Positions 8,989 to 17,294 of a stretch of DNA of 64,000 bases are shown here, piece after piece. The DNA is from Amycolatopsis thermoflava N1165 (GTDB taxonomy: Bacteria > Actinomycetota > Actinomycetes > Mycobacteriales > Pseudonocardiaceae): NCBI RefSeq assembly GCF_000473265.1, contig NZ_KI421511.1, forward strand, positions 6,182,360 through 6,246,359, in the 5' to 3' direction. Position numbers and translations under genes: made by a program. The notes under the pieces were generated by a model, which had not been told where the DNA came from, did not search any database, and was given only the letters and a program-made list of their open reading frames with translations. Numbering within the stretch: position 1 is the first letter of the stretch; each line of letters starts with the position of its first letter.

Positions 8989-9031
8989 GAAGGCCCAGGT
9001 CAGCGGGTGTCTACTCCGGACCTGGGCCTTC
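8989..9031 (+). terminator. Hairpin terminator after tRNA-Gly
   Basis: A perfect 13-bp stem, GAAGGCCCAGGTC (8989-9001) with its complement at 9019-9031, and a 17-nt loop. The following bases are pyrimidine-rich but not a long T run. The position directly after the tRNA supports a termination role. Confidence 0.7.
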
Positions 9032-9174
9032 GTCGTCTCTTGATCAACCCGGGTCGCGTGCCATTAGCGGGCCATTAGCCGTCGCCGGGAGGGGCGGTCC
9101 GCGAGTCGCTCGTCGGCGTCGCTGTCCTTGGCCTCTCGTAGCCCGAGTGCTGCGCAACCGCTCACACTGGACCG

Positions 9175-9516
9175 GTGCCGCTACGAGATCGAGAACGAGG
9201 CCAGCTCGTCCGCTGGAAGGCGACTGGCGACGCCTGTTTCCCTCAGGCGGCATACCTCCAGGGCCAATGGTGGGTCCTCCGCCTCAACCACTGGCCCGAC
9301 CATCCGCTCTACACCCTGCTCATCAACGCCGAGCGGCACGGTGACGTCGCCCCCGATGAAGGTCCTGAATGGTGGCCTGCGACATGGCACGGTGCGACTG
9401 GCCGTTTCCCTGAACTCACCGCCGCAGAACGGGTCGAGGCGCTCTTGCCGGTACGGCACCTCGCCGCACGCGGGAGCGAATCCGGGCGTCCCTGCGACTG
9501 CTGGTACTGCATCTAG
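9175..9516 (+). CDS. Hypothetical protein
   Basis: A 113-residue protein that I do not recognise. It is Trp-rich, with aromatic residues clustered in the first 70 positions, and it ends in a Cys-rich tail (PCDCWYCI), which could bind metal. The amino-acid composition and third-position GC are those of a real gene, but the ribosome site before the GTG at 9175 is weak. The flanking stretches 9032-9174 and 9517-9734 hold no gene I can support. The latter contains a short protein-like open frame without a start codon, perhaps a remnant. Confidence 0.5.
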   Translation: MPLRDRERGQLVRWKATGDACFPQAAYLQGQWWVLRLNHWPDHPLYTLLINAERHGDVAPDEGPEWWPATWHGATGRFPELTAAERVEALLPVRHLAARGSESGRPCDCWYCI

Positions 9517-9734
9517 AGAACGCCCGGCGCCGCTTCGGAGATCAGGGGAGGACACGACCGAGGGCTGGCAGGGGCGAACCCGCGCCGCGAGGAGATCACA
9601 TCATCACCATCCTTGGCCCAACGGACTCGGCCCCGGACCCCGGTACCGCTTCCGAAGCCGCGTGGAGATCGGCGCCCCACCAGTACCTATGCGCAGCCTC
9701 CGCGGCCGACCTCGACGACGTGAGGCTTGACGGT

Positions 9735-9768
9735 GCTAGTCATTTCAGTCCAGACTGAAACAACTAGC
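9735..9768. promoter_or_regulatory. 34-bp nested palindrome, operator over a promoter
   Basis: The outer arms GCTAGT (9735-9740) and ACTAGC (9763-9768) enclose the inner arms TTTCAGTC (9743-9750) and GACTGAAA (9753-9760), each pair separated by CA dinucleotides. A -35-like TTGACG at 9727-9732 and a -10-like CAGACT at 9751-9756 place the palindrome on a promoter about 20 nt before the hydrolase start. The GbsR-type regulator encoded 1 kb downstream is the obvious candidate to bind it. Confidence 0.65.
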
Positions 9769-9790
9769 GTCCAGTAGGAAGGTGGCGGCG

Positions 9791-10733
9791 ATGGCTCCGC
9801 GTCCGGTGCAGGTGATGTTCAACAGTCTCGGGACCGCGTGCGCCGCTGACCTGTACTTACCGGACGCGAACGCCCCAGTTCCCGGTCTGGTGCTGGGGCA
9901 CAGCGGGGTGATGGTCAAGGAAGCGCTGGCCGTGTTCGCGCCGTACTTCGTGCGCGCCGGGTTCGCGGTGCTGGCGATCGACTACCGCACGGTCGGTGCC
10001 AGCGAGGGCGACCCCCGCGGCCAGGACTATCCGCAGCGCCAGGTGGAGGACTTCCGCAGCGCGATCTCCTACCTGCAGAGCCGGCCGGAGGTGGACCCGG
10101 AGCGGATCGGGTTGTGGGGGGTCAGCGTCGGGGGCTCGGTCGCGGTCCAGGCCGCGGTTCTCGACCGGCGCGTGAAGTGCGTCGTGGTGCAGAGCCCCAG
10201 CGTGTGGAACGGCTGGCGGTACCTGGAGCGGTTGCTCGGGCGCGCCGGTGTGCAGGCGCTGCGGGACCGGCTGGACGAGGATTGGCAGCGCCGCTACGAG
10301 GGCGGGGCCAGCACCCGGGTCCCGCACCTGAGCCTGGACGGGGAGACCGTGCGGGACACGCCGGACCTGGCCGCCGAGATGTTCCCCAGCTACCGCAACG
10401 AGAAGACCCTCGATTCCACCGAGCACCTGCTCACCTTCGCGCCGGAGGACCTCATCCACCGGCTGTCGCCCACCCCGCTGTTGATGATCGCCAACGGCGG
10501 GGTGGGACCCGTACCACATGCTCGAAGAGGCGCAGAGCGCGTTCGCCAGGGCCGGCGAGCCGAAACGGCTGGAGGTGCTGCCCTACGACGTCCTCGGCCT
10601 CTACACCGGTCCGGGTCTCGACGAGGCGATGGCACTGGCCGTGGACTGGTTCGACCGCTACCTGCGCCGGACCCGGCTCGCCACCGTCACCCCGACACCC
10701 ACCCGCGACTCGGTTGCCGCCATGACACAGTGA
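9791..10733 (+). pseudogene. Alpha/beta hydrolase, frameshifted
   Basis: The first ~240 residues form an alpha/beta hydrolase with HSG after strand 3, nucleophile elbow GVSVGG and the IDYRTVGASEG region. At about 10500 the run GGCGGGGTGGG breaks the frame. Removing one G lets translation continue as GGWDPYHMLEEAQ into the expected C-terminal region up to 10733. The usual catalytic histidine of the C-terminal GGHFDxY motif is also absent (PYDVLGLYTG instead). The gene is therefore either a true pseudogene or carries a sequencing error plus a divergent active site. The ATG at 9791 follows GGAAGG. It heads the palindrome-controlled locus. Confidence 0.75.
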
Positions 10734-10763
10734 CGCCGCGACGAGTCAGCCGAGGAGGAGCGC

Positions 10764-11219
10764 ATGTCCAATCAGGACAACCAGGACGACGTGCTGCGGT
10801 GGGTGGAGCGGGTCGCCACCTTCTGCGTGGAGGAGTGGGCGCTACCGCCGATCACCGGGCGCATCCTCGGCCTGCTGATGATCTGCGACCCGCCCGAGCG
10901 CTCCGCGGGCGAGATCGCCGAGGCGATCCAGGCCAGCCGCGCTTCGCTGACCTCGAACATGCGCTTCCTGGCCACCATCGGGCTCATCCGCAAGGTGCGG
11001 GTGCCCGGCGACCGCACCACCTACTACCGCATCGAGGACGACGCCTGGCACAAGGTGGTCCAGCGCAAGCTCGACGGCCTCAGCGCCTTCGACGACATCG
11101 CCGACGAAGGCATGGCGCTGGCCAGTGGCAACGGCCTCGACGCCCAGCGCATCCGCTCCGCCCAACGCGCCCTGACCTGGCTGCGGGACATCGCCGCCCG
11201 CAACCCCCTGCAACCGTGA
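10764..11219 (+). CDS. GbsR/MarR-type winged-helix regulator
   Basis: A 151-residue protein with a GbsR-like opening (FCVEEWALPPITGRILGLLMICDP). A winged helix-turn-helix follows (SAGEIAEAIQASRASLTSNMRFLATIGLIRKVRVPGDRTTYYRI), then a helical dimerisation tail. It lies 30 nt after the broken hydrolase and directly before the methyltransferase, so it is probably an autoregulator acting on the palindrome at 9735-9768. The ATG at 10764 is preceded by GAGGAG. The effector is unknown. Confidence 0.88.
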   Translation: MSNQDNQDDVLRWVERVATFCVEEWALPPITGRILGLLMICDPPERSAGEIAEAIQASRASLTSNMRFLATIGLIRKVRVPGDRTTYYRIEDDAWHKVVQRKLDGLSAFDDIADEGMALASGNGLDAQRIRSAQRALTWLRDIAARNPLQP

Positions 11220-11227
11220 GGACCCTC

Positions 11228-12040
11228 GTGCAACGCCTGCGACCAGACCTGGATCCGCTCCGCGAGACCCTGCTGCTCACCCTCTACGCGAGGGCGCTGG
11301 ACAGCAAACTTCCCCGCCCGATCCTCGGTGACGCCGACTCCGCCGCGCTCGCCGACACGATCGACTACGACTTCGCCCGGCTCAAGCTCAAACCCAGCCT
11401 CATCTGCGGCACTGCCCTGCGCGCCAAGAAACTCGACGACGCCGTCCGGGGGTTCGTCGCCGCCCACCCCCGCGCCGTCGTGCTCGACCTCGGCTGCGGA
11501 CTCGACACCCGCGTCCTCCGCTGCGACCCGCCCGCCGGTGTCGACTGGTACGACATCGACTTCCCCGACGTCGTCGCCCTGCGGACCCAGCTGCTCCCGG
11601 ACCGCTCGGAACGCCTCGGCGTCGACCTGACCGAACCGGGCTGGCTCGACCCGCTGCCGCGCGACCGACCGGCCATGATCGTCGCCGAGGGCCTGCTGCC
11701 GTTCCTGCCCGGCGACACCTTCCAGCGGATGACCCGCGAACTCACCGCGCACTTCGACACCGGCGAGCTCGCCATCAACGGCTACACCCGCTTCGCCGCC
11801 TGGTCGATGAAATACCACCCGGCGATCAAGGCCATCGGCATCACCGCCGCCCAGGGCTTCGACGACCCGCGCACCCCCGAAACCTGGAACGCCGGCCTGA
11901 CCCTGGTCGAAGAGCAACTGCTCACCCGCGCCCCGGAAGTGGCGGACTTCCCCCAGCCGCTGCGCGTGGCCACCCGGCTCATCAGCCACAGCGCTGCACT
12001 GTCCCGGCAAGGCACCCGCATACTCCGGTACCGCTTCTGA
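11228..12040 (+). CDS. Class I SAM methyltransferase, LCM/TcmP family
   Basis: A 270-residue methyltransferase of the leucine-carboxyl-methyltransferase-like family, the group that contains TcmP of polyketide pathways. Motifs are VVLDLGCGLDTR (SAM-binding loop), WYDIDFPDV (acidic ribose contact) and MIVAEGLLPFL (motif II region). The acceptor is a carboxyl or hydroxyl group of an unknown small molecule. The GTG at 11228 follows GAGG at 6 nt. A GTG at 11216 overlapping the regulator stop is an alternative without a ribosome site. It is translationally linked to the regulator. Confidence 0.88.
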   Translation: MQRLRPDLDPLRETLLLTLYARALDSKLPRPILGDADSAALADTIDYDFARLKLKPSLICGTALRAKKLDDAVRGFVAAHPRAVVLDLGCGLDTRVLRCDPPAGVDWYDIDFPDVVALRTQLLPDRSERLGVDLTEPGWLDPLPRDRPAMIVAEGLLPFLPGDTFQRMTRELTAHFDTGELAINGYTRFAAWSMKYHPAIKAIGITAAQGFDDPRTPETWNAGLTLVEEQLLTRAPEVADFPQPLRVATRLISHSAALSRQGTRILRYRF

Positions 12041-12093
12041 CCGTCACCCCGGCCCGGCTGCGATCCTCGCCCGCGGCGGGGCACAGTGAGCTG

Positions 12094-12894
12094 GTGGACG
12101 ATCGTGGTCTGGCGCCGGACGGGACGATCGCGCGGGAGGGCTCTCTGGAATGGATCTCCGCAGAGTTCGCCCCCGTCGTCGAGGCGCTGCGGGCGCACGT
12201 CGCTGGGACTTTCGCGCGCCTGCACAGCGCCTATCTGTACGGCAGCATCCCGCGCGGCACCGCCGTCCCCGGGGTCTCCGACCTCGACGTCCTGCTCGTC
12301 CTCCGCGACGAGCCCAGCGACGCCGATCGCGCTGATGCCAGGAGGATCGAGGCCGCTCTCGACCGTGCGTTCCCGCAGATCAACGGCGCCGGCATCCAGC
12401 TCGCCGGCGCTCGCACGCTGCTCAGCGACGCCGAACGCCACGACGGCGGCTTCTTCGTCGCCTGCCTGTGCACGCCGCTCCTGGGTGACGACCTCGCCGA
12501 GCACCTGCCCCGTTACCGCCCAACGTCCTTGCTCGCGCGGGAGACCAACGGCAGTCTCGCAGCGCTGCTCCCGGGCTGGCGCACGCGCGCGGCCGCGGCA
12601 GTGACGGACCACGACCGCCGGACCCTGAGCCGGCCGGTGTCACGCCGCCTCGTGCGGACCGGGTTCACGCTGGTCATGCCCCGCTGGGGCGGCTGGACGA
12701 GCGACCTGGACAAGTCCGCCGAACTCTTCGGCCGCTACTACCCCGAGCGACTCGGCCAGATGCGCACCGCCGCGGTGACCGCCCGCGCACCCTCCGCCGA
12801 CCCCGCGGTCCTGGAACTGCTGATCGACGACCTGGGCCCCTGGCTCGCCGCCGAGTACACCGCCACCCACGGCGAACAAGCGCCCCGGCCCTGA
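12094..12894 (+). CDS. Nucleotidyltransferase domain protein
   Basis: A 266-residue protein with a typical minimal nucleotidyltransferase signature (LYGSIPRGTAVPGVSDLDVLLV, residues ~50-70). A helical region of about 170 residues follows, resembling aminoglycoside-adenylyltransferase-like proteins. The substrate is unknown. The GTG at 12094 gives the motif its usual spacing. It is the second of three nucleotidyltransferase-fold genes within 7.7 kb, and they are not close copies of each other. Confidence 0.78.
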   Translation: MDDRGLAPDGTIAREGSLEWISAEFAPVVEALRAHVAGTFARLHSAYLYGSIPRGTAVPGVSDLDVLLVLRDEPSDADRADARRIEAALDRAFPQINGAGIQLAGARTLLSDAERHDGGFFVACLCTPLLGDDLAEHLPRYRPTSLLARETNGSLAALLPGWRTRAAAAVTDHDRRTLSRPVSRRLVRTGFTLVMPRWGGWTSDLDKSAELFGRYYPERLGQMRTAAVTARAPSADPAVLELLIDDLGPWLAAEYTATHGEQAPRP

Positions 12895-12911
12895 CCGGCA
12901 TACTGACGGCC

Positions 12912-13235
12912 GTGGTGAACCAGCCTGCCGACGACCCCTTCCCGTTCCGCGGGCGGGTCGTGTGGCTCACCCCGGAGCAGGGCGGTCGGCAAACCGGCCC
13001 ACCGCGCCCCGACTTCTACGCGGCCAATGCCTTCGTGCCGCCGCACACCGCCTACTCGGGCCTCGCGTCCTTCGTGCTCCGGAACCTCGTCGCCGGAGCG
13101 CTGGTTTCGCCGGCCGAAGCGCGCTGGCTGGTCGTTGAGAACTCGGGTCCGTACCGCGTCGAGCCCGGGACGGTGGTCGTGGTCAGCGAGGGGCCCAAGC
13201 CGGTCGGCTACTTCCACGTCGTCGAGGTCAGCTGA
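12912..13235 (+). CDS. EF-Tu-like beta-barrel domain protein, hypothetical
   Basis: A 107-residue protein whose core (RGRVVWLTPEQGGRQTGPP, then a PxFY element) resembles the small actinobacterial proteins that consist of only a translation-factor-type beta-barrel (EF-Tu domain 3-like). Function is unknown. The GTG at 12912 is 17 nt after the preceding nucleotidyltransferase, suggesting co-transcription. Its 3' end overlaps the convergent nucleotidyltransferase gene by 8 nt. Confidence 0.65.
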   Translation: MVNQPADDPFPFRGRVVWLTPEQGGRQTGPPRPDFYAANAFVPPHTAYSGLASFVLRNLVAGALVSPAEARWLVVENSGPYRVEPGTVVVVSEGPKPVGYFHVVEVS

Positions 13236-13950
13236 CCAGCTCCCGCAGCGGTTCCGACAGCCGGGCGGCTAGCGACACGTCCACACGGCCGGCCTCGGCG
13301 ATCAGCAGCTCCACGACCACTCCGAACGCACGCCGCAGCTCGGCCGGGTCCACCGACCGGACCAGGGCGTCCGCGAACGGCGCCACGATCTCGGCCGGCA
13401 GGTCGTCCATCCCGCGCCCCTGCACCGCACGCACCCCGTGCCGCAGGCAGGCCAGCGCGAGCACCTCGTCCCGCGCGCCGCTGATCATGTACTCCGCCTG
13501 CCACACCCGGCCCCGCGCGATCGACGACCGCGCGTGCAACGCGTACAGCCACGCCATCCCGACCAGGTGCTCCGCCGCGGGGGGCGAGACCTGCGGCAGC
13601 TCGTTCGGGTTGCCGAACAGCGTCCGAAATGTCGGACCGGTCGGCCCGAACTCGGACTCCGGCCAGAACGCGATGTCGACCTGCAGCGTGTCCGGCAGCA
13701 GGAACACCCGGAACACGCCGAGGTCCAGGTGGTGGACCGCGCCGTGGTCGCGGTACATCCGGTCGGTCCAGTCGGCCAGGACCTGATCGCGGTCGGCCGC
13801 CACCGCGAGCGCCAGGTCGATGTCCGACCACTGGTCCTCTCGTCCAACCGAGGCGGAACCGGTCAGCGCGGCGCCGCTGATCCGGTCGTCCGAGCGGGCC
13901 GACGCGATCAGCGAGTCGCGCAGCCGCGACCGGCTGTCAGGGGTGAACAC
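13228..13950 (-). CDS. Nucleotidyltransferase domain protein
   Basis: A 240-residue protein whose N-terminal signature LTGSASVGREDQWSDIDLAL supplies GSxxxG and the DxD pair. The third acidic strand is LQVDIAFWP. The C-terminal helical half (MAWLYALHARSSIARGRVWQAEYMISGARDEVL region) resembles the aminoglycoside-nucleotidyltransferase-like family, often annotated as KNTase-like. The GTG at 13950 overlaps the end of the upstream Nudix gene by 14 nt, so the two form an operon. The substrate is unknown. Confidence 0.78.
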   Translation of the reverse strand: MFTPDSRSRLRDSLIASARSDDRISGAALTGSASVGREDQWSDIDLALAVAADRDQVLADWTDRMYRDHGAVHHLDLGVFRVFLLPDTLQVDIAFWPESEFGPTGPTFRTLFGNPNELPQVSPPAAEHLVGMAWLYALHARSSIARGRVWQAEYMISGARDEVLALACLRHGVRAVQGRGMDDLPAEIVAPFADALVRSVDPAELRRAFGVVVELLIAEAGRVDVSLAARLSEPLRELVS

Positions 13951-15169
13951 GGTCCTCCTCCCGCGGGGCGCTCACCGTCCACCGCGCGGCCGCCCGCAAC
14001 GCCAGCAGCAGCGGCACCGAACCGCTGTCGGTGAGCACCGCGGGCAGGGACGGCAGGTCCGCGCCGCCGGCCAGTTCCCGGCCGTACCCGGCGAGGTCGA
14101 CCTCCACGAACCGTGTCGCGGCCGTGAACTCGCGCTCCGACCGGCTCGGCCTGCGGGCCAGGAGGTCCTGCCGCGTCGCGGACAACTCCGTCAGCCCGAA
14201 GAACTCCGGCTTCGCGCCGCGGTCCATCCAGCGCGCGAACCCGGTGATCGTCGTGCGCACGATCTCGTCGCGGCGCAGCCCGGTCTCCTCGCACAGCTCG
14301 CGCTCCATCCCGGCGCGGACGACGTCGTGCAGGTCGTCACCATCGAGGTCACGCGGCTCCAGCGACCCGCTGCCCGACGGGGCTAGCAGCGACTGGCTGG
14401 CCGAATTCCGGTTGGACTGGAGCACCACCAGCACCCAGCCGTCGGTCGTGACGGCCACAGTCGACACGCCGACGATGTCCGCCAGCCTGCTCTCGGCCAG
14501 CGTGTGCAGGCGGCCCGCGGTGTCGACCATCATCTGCCGCCGCAGGTCGAAGACCTCGTCGGTGTCCCGGCGGGCGATGCGCAGGGTGGCCAGCTCGTTG
14601 GAGCACTGGGCGTCGAAGAACCGGGTGCGCTGCAGCCGGATCGGCGCGCCGCGGCCGACCGACGGCAGCGGCTCGCCCCGCATCCCGACGACCCTGCCGT
14701 TGAACAGCAGCCGGCCGTGCGCGCGCAGCGGCAACACGTACGGCGCCGTCGCCTTCAGCTCGGCGGGCAGGCGGTAGGGGTCCGGCGCGACCTCCACCGG
14801 GAACCGCTGTGTCCACAGTGCCCGGTCGATGGCGTCGCTGACCAGGGCGGTTCCGCGTCCGGGCACCTCGAGGTACCGGGCATCGGGGTAGCTCGCCGGC
14901 GGTGGGACGTCGGCGAGCGGGAACGGTGCGGCGATCGTGGCGAACTCCCAGGCGGCCCAGCGGCCGCGGAGCATCCGGATGTCGCGGGTGAGGGTCAGGA
15001 CGCCGAGCACGAGCGCGATCACCGACAGCACGATGCCGACGGCGCTGGGCACGAGCGTGACCAGGCCGAGCAGCACGCCGAGCGCGGAGACGAACACCGG
15101 CCACTCGCGGGAACCGATGAACCAGAGGTAGTCGGCCTTCGCCCTGGCGCGGTTGGTCAGCTTGCCCAT
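13937..15169 (-). CDS. Membrane-anchored Nudix-like protein
   Basis: A 410-residue protein. Two transmembrane helices lie at about residues 24-62, followed by a long soluble region. The second half of a Nudix box, RELCEETGL, is intact, but the first half is degenerate (Asp at the Glu position and no Gly at the expected distance). Catalysis is therefore plausible but unproven. The domain would face the cytoplasm. An 18-bp palindrome (15173-15190) lies immediately before the ATG. The gene is the first of an operon with the KNTase-like gene. Confidence 0.7.
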   Translation of the reverse strand: MGKLTNRARAKADYLWFIGSREWPVFVSALGVLLGLVTLVPSAVGIVLSVIALVLGVLTLTRDIRMLRGRWAAWEFATIAAPFPLADVPPPASYPDARYLEVPGRGTALVSDAIDRALWTQRFPVEVAPDPYRLPAELKATAPYVLPLRAHGRLLFNGRVVGMRGEPLPSVGRGAPIRLQRTRFFDAQCSNELATLRIARRDTDEVFDLRRQMMVDTAGRLHTLAESRLADIVGVSTVAVTTDGWVLVVLQSNRNSASQSLLAPSGSGSLEPRDLDGDDLHDVVRAGMERELCEETGLRRDEIVRTTITGFARWMDRGAKPEFFGLTELSATRQDLLARRPSRSEREFTAATRFVEVDLAGYGRELAGGADLPSLPAVLTDSGSVPLLLALRAAARWTVSAPREEDRVHP

Positions 15170-15172
15170 CGG

Positions 15173-15190
15173 TTCTGGTGTCTACCAGAA
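15173..15190. promoter_or_regulatory. Palindrome at the Nudix gene start
   Basis: TTCTGGT (15173-15179) and ACCAGAA (15184-15190) form a perfect 7-bp inverted repeat with a 4-nt centre, ending 4 nt before the start codon at 15169. The inner TGGT/ACCA arms are those of GntR/HutC-type operators. The element could instead fold in the mRNA and hide the ribosome site. Confidence 0.45.
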
Positions 15191-15271
15191 AGCGGGTAAC
15201 GATCCGGGCGAAATGATCGGGATCACCGCGCCCGCACGTGCGACGATCGCGCCGACCGACGGGAGACGCAG

Positions 15272-15982
15272 ATGTGGGAAAAGCGCATGGAGTGGCCGCT
15301 GACGGGCGTAGCGGTGTTGTTCCTCGGCGCCTACGCCTGGCCGATCCTCCAGCCGTCGCTCGGCAGCGCCGGCCGGGTGTGGTGCGAGGTCGTCACCTGG
15401 CTCGCGTGGGGGCTGTTCGCGCTGGACTACGTCGTGCGACTGGTCCAGTCACCGGACAAACCGCGATTCCTGCGGCGTCACGTGCTGGACCTCCTGGTCA
15501 TCGTGCTCCCGCTGCTCCGCCCGCTGCGGCTGCTGCGCCTCGTCGCGATGCTGAACGTCCTCAACCGCACCGCCGCGCTCGCCCTGCGCGGGCGGGTCGT
15601 CGTGTACTTCGTCGGCGCCACGGTGCTGATCGTCTTCTGCGCGGCGCTCGCAGTGCTCGAAGCGGAGCGGCCGATCGAGGAGGCCGGCATCCGGAACTTC
15701 CCGGACGCGTTGTGGTGGGCGGTCACGACGATCACCACCGTCGGCTACGGCGACCGCTACCCGGTGTCCGGCACCGGACGGCTGATCGCGGTCGGGCTGA
15801 TGGTCGCGGGCATCGCGCTGCTCGGCGTGGTCACGGCGACCTTCGCGTCGTGGCTGGTGCGCCGGGTCGAGGAGGTCGAGGCAACGTCGCAGACCGTGAC
15901 GCGCGCGCAGATCGCCGAGCTGAGCCGCGAGATCGCCGAACTGCGCGCCGCCCTCGCCGCAAGTGAGCGGGAGGAAACATGA
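15272..15982 (+). CDS. Voltage-gated-type potassium channel
   Basis: A 236-residue six-helix channel subunit. The helix-4 equivalent carries spaced arginines (RPLRLLRLVAML), and the pore has the selectivity filter TTVGYGD with GYGD at residues 158-161. A predicted coiled coil follows at the C-terminus (VEEVEATSQTVTRAQIAELSREIAEL), probably for tetramer assembly. Small prokaryotic Kv-type channels have this layout. The ATG at 15272 is divergent from the Nudix gene. No RCK domain is present, so gating is likely by voltage or lipid. Confidence 0.93.
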   Translation: MWEKRMEWPLTGVAVLFLGAYAWPILQPSLGSAGRVWCEVVTWLAWGLFALDYVVRLVQSPDKPRFLRRHVLDLLVIVLPLLRPLRLLRLVAMLNVLNRTAALALRGRVVVYFVGATVLIVFCAALAVLEAERPIEEAGIRNFPDALWWAVTTITTVGYGDRYPVSGTGRLIAVGLMVAGIALLGVVTATFASWLVRRVEEVEATSQTVTRAQIAELSREIAELRAALAASEREET

Positions 15983-16120
15983 GGCTGGCGCCGAATTCGG
16001 GGCGCTTCGGTCAAATGCTCCATCCCAACCTCGTCGGGGGAAGCCGGAGCGGATTGCGCCGCTTGTCGCTGAGTGCGACACCTGACCGAGACGCCGTCCA
16101 GCGAGCCGGAGGGGCTCGCG

Positions 16121-17266
16121 TCAGCCGCCCGAGTGCATGTCCTCGGCTTCGGGCACCAGGTCGTCGTCCGGGTTGTCGAGCCAGCCGTGCGGCAGCGTGA
16201 CCTTTCCGGGCGAACCCTGGCGGCCACGCGGGCCGAGGGCGTCCGCCGGGAAGGGCGCCTCGTGGTCCAGCTGGCCGATCAGCTCGTCCAGCTCGTCCAT
16301 CGACGACACCATCGCGAACCGACGGCGCAGCTCCGAGCCCACCGGGAAGCCCATGAAGTACCAGGCCATGTGCTTGCGCAGGTCGCGCATCGCCTTGTCG
16401 TGGCCGTCGTGCTGGACCAGCAGCTCCGCGTGCCGCCGCAGGACCCTGGCGACCTCACCCAGCCGGGGCCCCTCCGGGATCGGGCGGCCGGCGAACGCGG
16501 CCTCCAGCTCGCCGAACAGCCACGGCCTGCCCAGGCACCCGCGGCCGACGACCACACCGTCGCACCCGGTCTCGGCCACCATCCGCAGCGCGTCGTCGGC
16601 CGTGAAGATGTCGCCGTTGCCCAGCACCGGGATGGTCTGCACGGCCTCCTTCAGCCGGGCGACCGCGCTCCAGTCGGCCTTGCCCGAGTAGCGCTGCGCG
16701 GCCGTGCGCGCGTGCAGCGACACCGCCGCCGCGCCCTCGGCCTCGGCGATGCGGCCGGCGTCGAGGAAGGTGTGGTGGTCGTCGTCGATGCCGATCCGGA
16801 ACTTGACCGTGAACGGCACGCCCGCAGCCTCGGCCGCCTCCACCGACGCGCGCACGATCTGCGCGAACAGCTTCCGCTTGTACGGCAGCGCCGCGCCGCC
16901 GCCCTTGCGGGTGACCTTGGCGACCGGGCAGCCGAAGTTGCTGTCGATGTGGTCCGCGAGGCCCTCGCCGACGATGATCTTGACGGCTTCCCGCATCGTC
17001 TTCGGGTCCACGCCGTACAGCTGCATCGACCGGGGGTACTCGCCCTGGTCGAAGGCCATCATGTGCATGGTCCCGGGGTGCCGCTCGACGACGGCGCGGG
17101 CGGTGATCATCTCGCACACGTACAGCCCCGCGCCGTACTCGCGGCACAGCCGCCGGAACGCGACGTTCGTGATGCCGGCCATCGGCGCGAGCACCACTGG
17201 GGGATCGACCTCGTACGGGCCGATCTTCAGTGCGGGCTTGCTCAGGGTGGCGGTCACGTCCTCCAT
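16121..17266 (-). CDS. dusB: tRNA dihydrouridine synthase
   Basis: A 381-residue FMN-dependent enzyme that reduces uridines in the D-loop of tRNA. The TIM-barrel signature is complete: LAPMAGITNVAFRRL, then NFGCPVAKVTRKGGGAAL with catalytic C113, KFRIGIDDDH, HARTAAQRYSG and NGDIFTADDAL, and finally the phosphate-binding GVVVGRGCLGRPWLF. The C-terminal helical tRNA-binding domain is present. The ATG at 17266 gives the family N-terminus. An unrelated hypothetical gene lies 28 nt upstream on the same strand. Confidence 0.95.
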   Translation of the reverse strand: MEDVTATLSKPALKIGPYEVDPPVVLAPMAGITNVAFRRLCREYGAGLYVCEMITARAVVERHPGTMHMMAFDQGEYPRSMQLYGVDPKTMREAVKIIVGEGLADHIDSNFGCPVAKVTRKGGGAALPYKRKLFAQIVRASVEAAEAAGVPFTVKFRIGIDDDHHTFLDAGRIAEAEGAAAVSLHARTAAQRYSGKADWSAVARLKEAVQTIPVLGNGDIFTADDALRMVAETGCDGVVVGRGCLGRPWLFGELEAAFAGRPIPEGPRLGEVARVLRRHAELLVQHDGHDKAMRDLRKHMAWYFMGFPVGSELRRRFAMVSSMDELDELIGQLDHEAPFPADALGPRGRQGSPGKVTLPHGWLDNPDDDLVPEAEDMHSGG

Positions 17267-17294
17267 TGTCGCTGGTGACTCGCGCCACCCGCAG

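Noticed and set aside
8910-9180. tRNA-Gly as an integration site with an attached element
   Set aside because: No duplicated tRNA 3' end and no integrase in the window; only one weak hypothetical gene follows.
9782-12040. One continuous + frame of 752 codons apparently fusing a hydrolase to a methyltransferase
   Set aside because: The middle part is nonsense in the frame of the GbsR-type gene; the frame joins two separate genes only because of the frameshift near 10500 and high GC.
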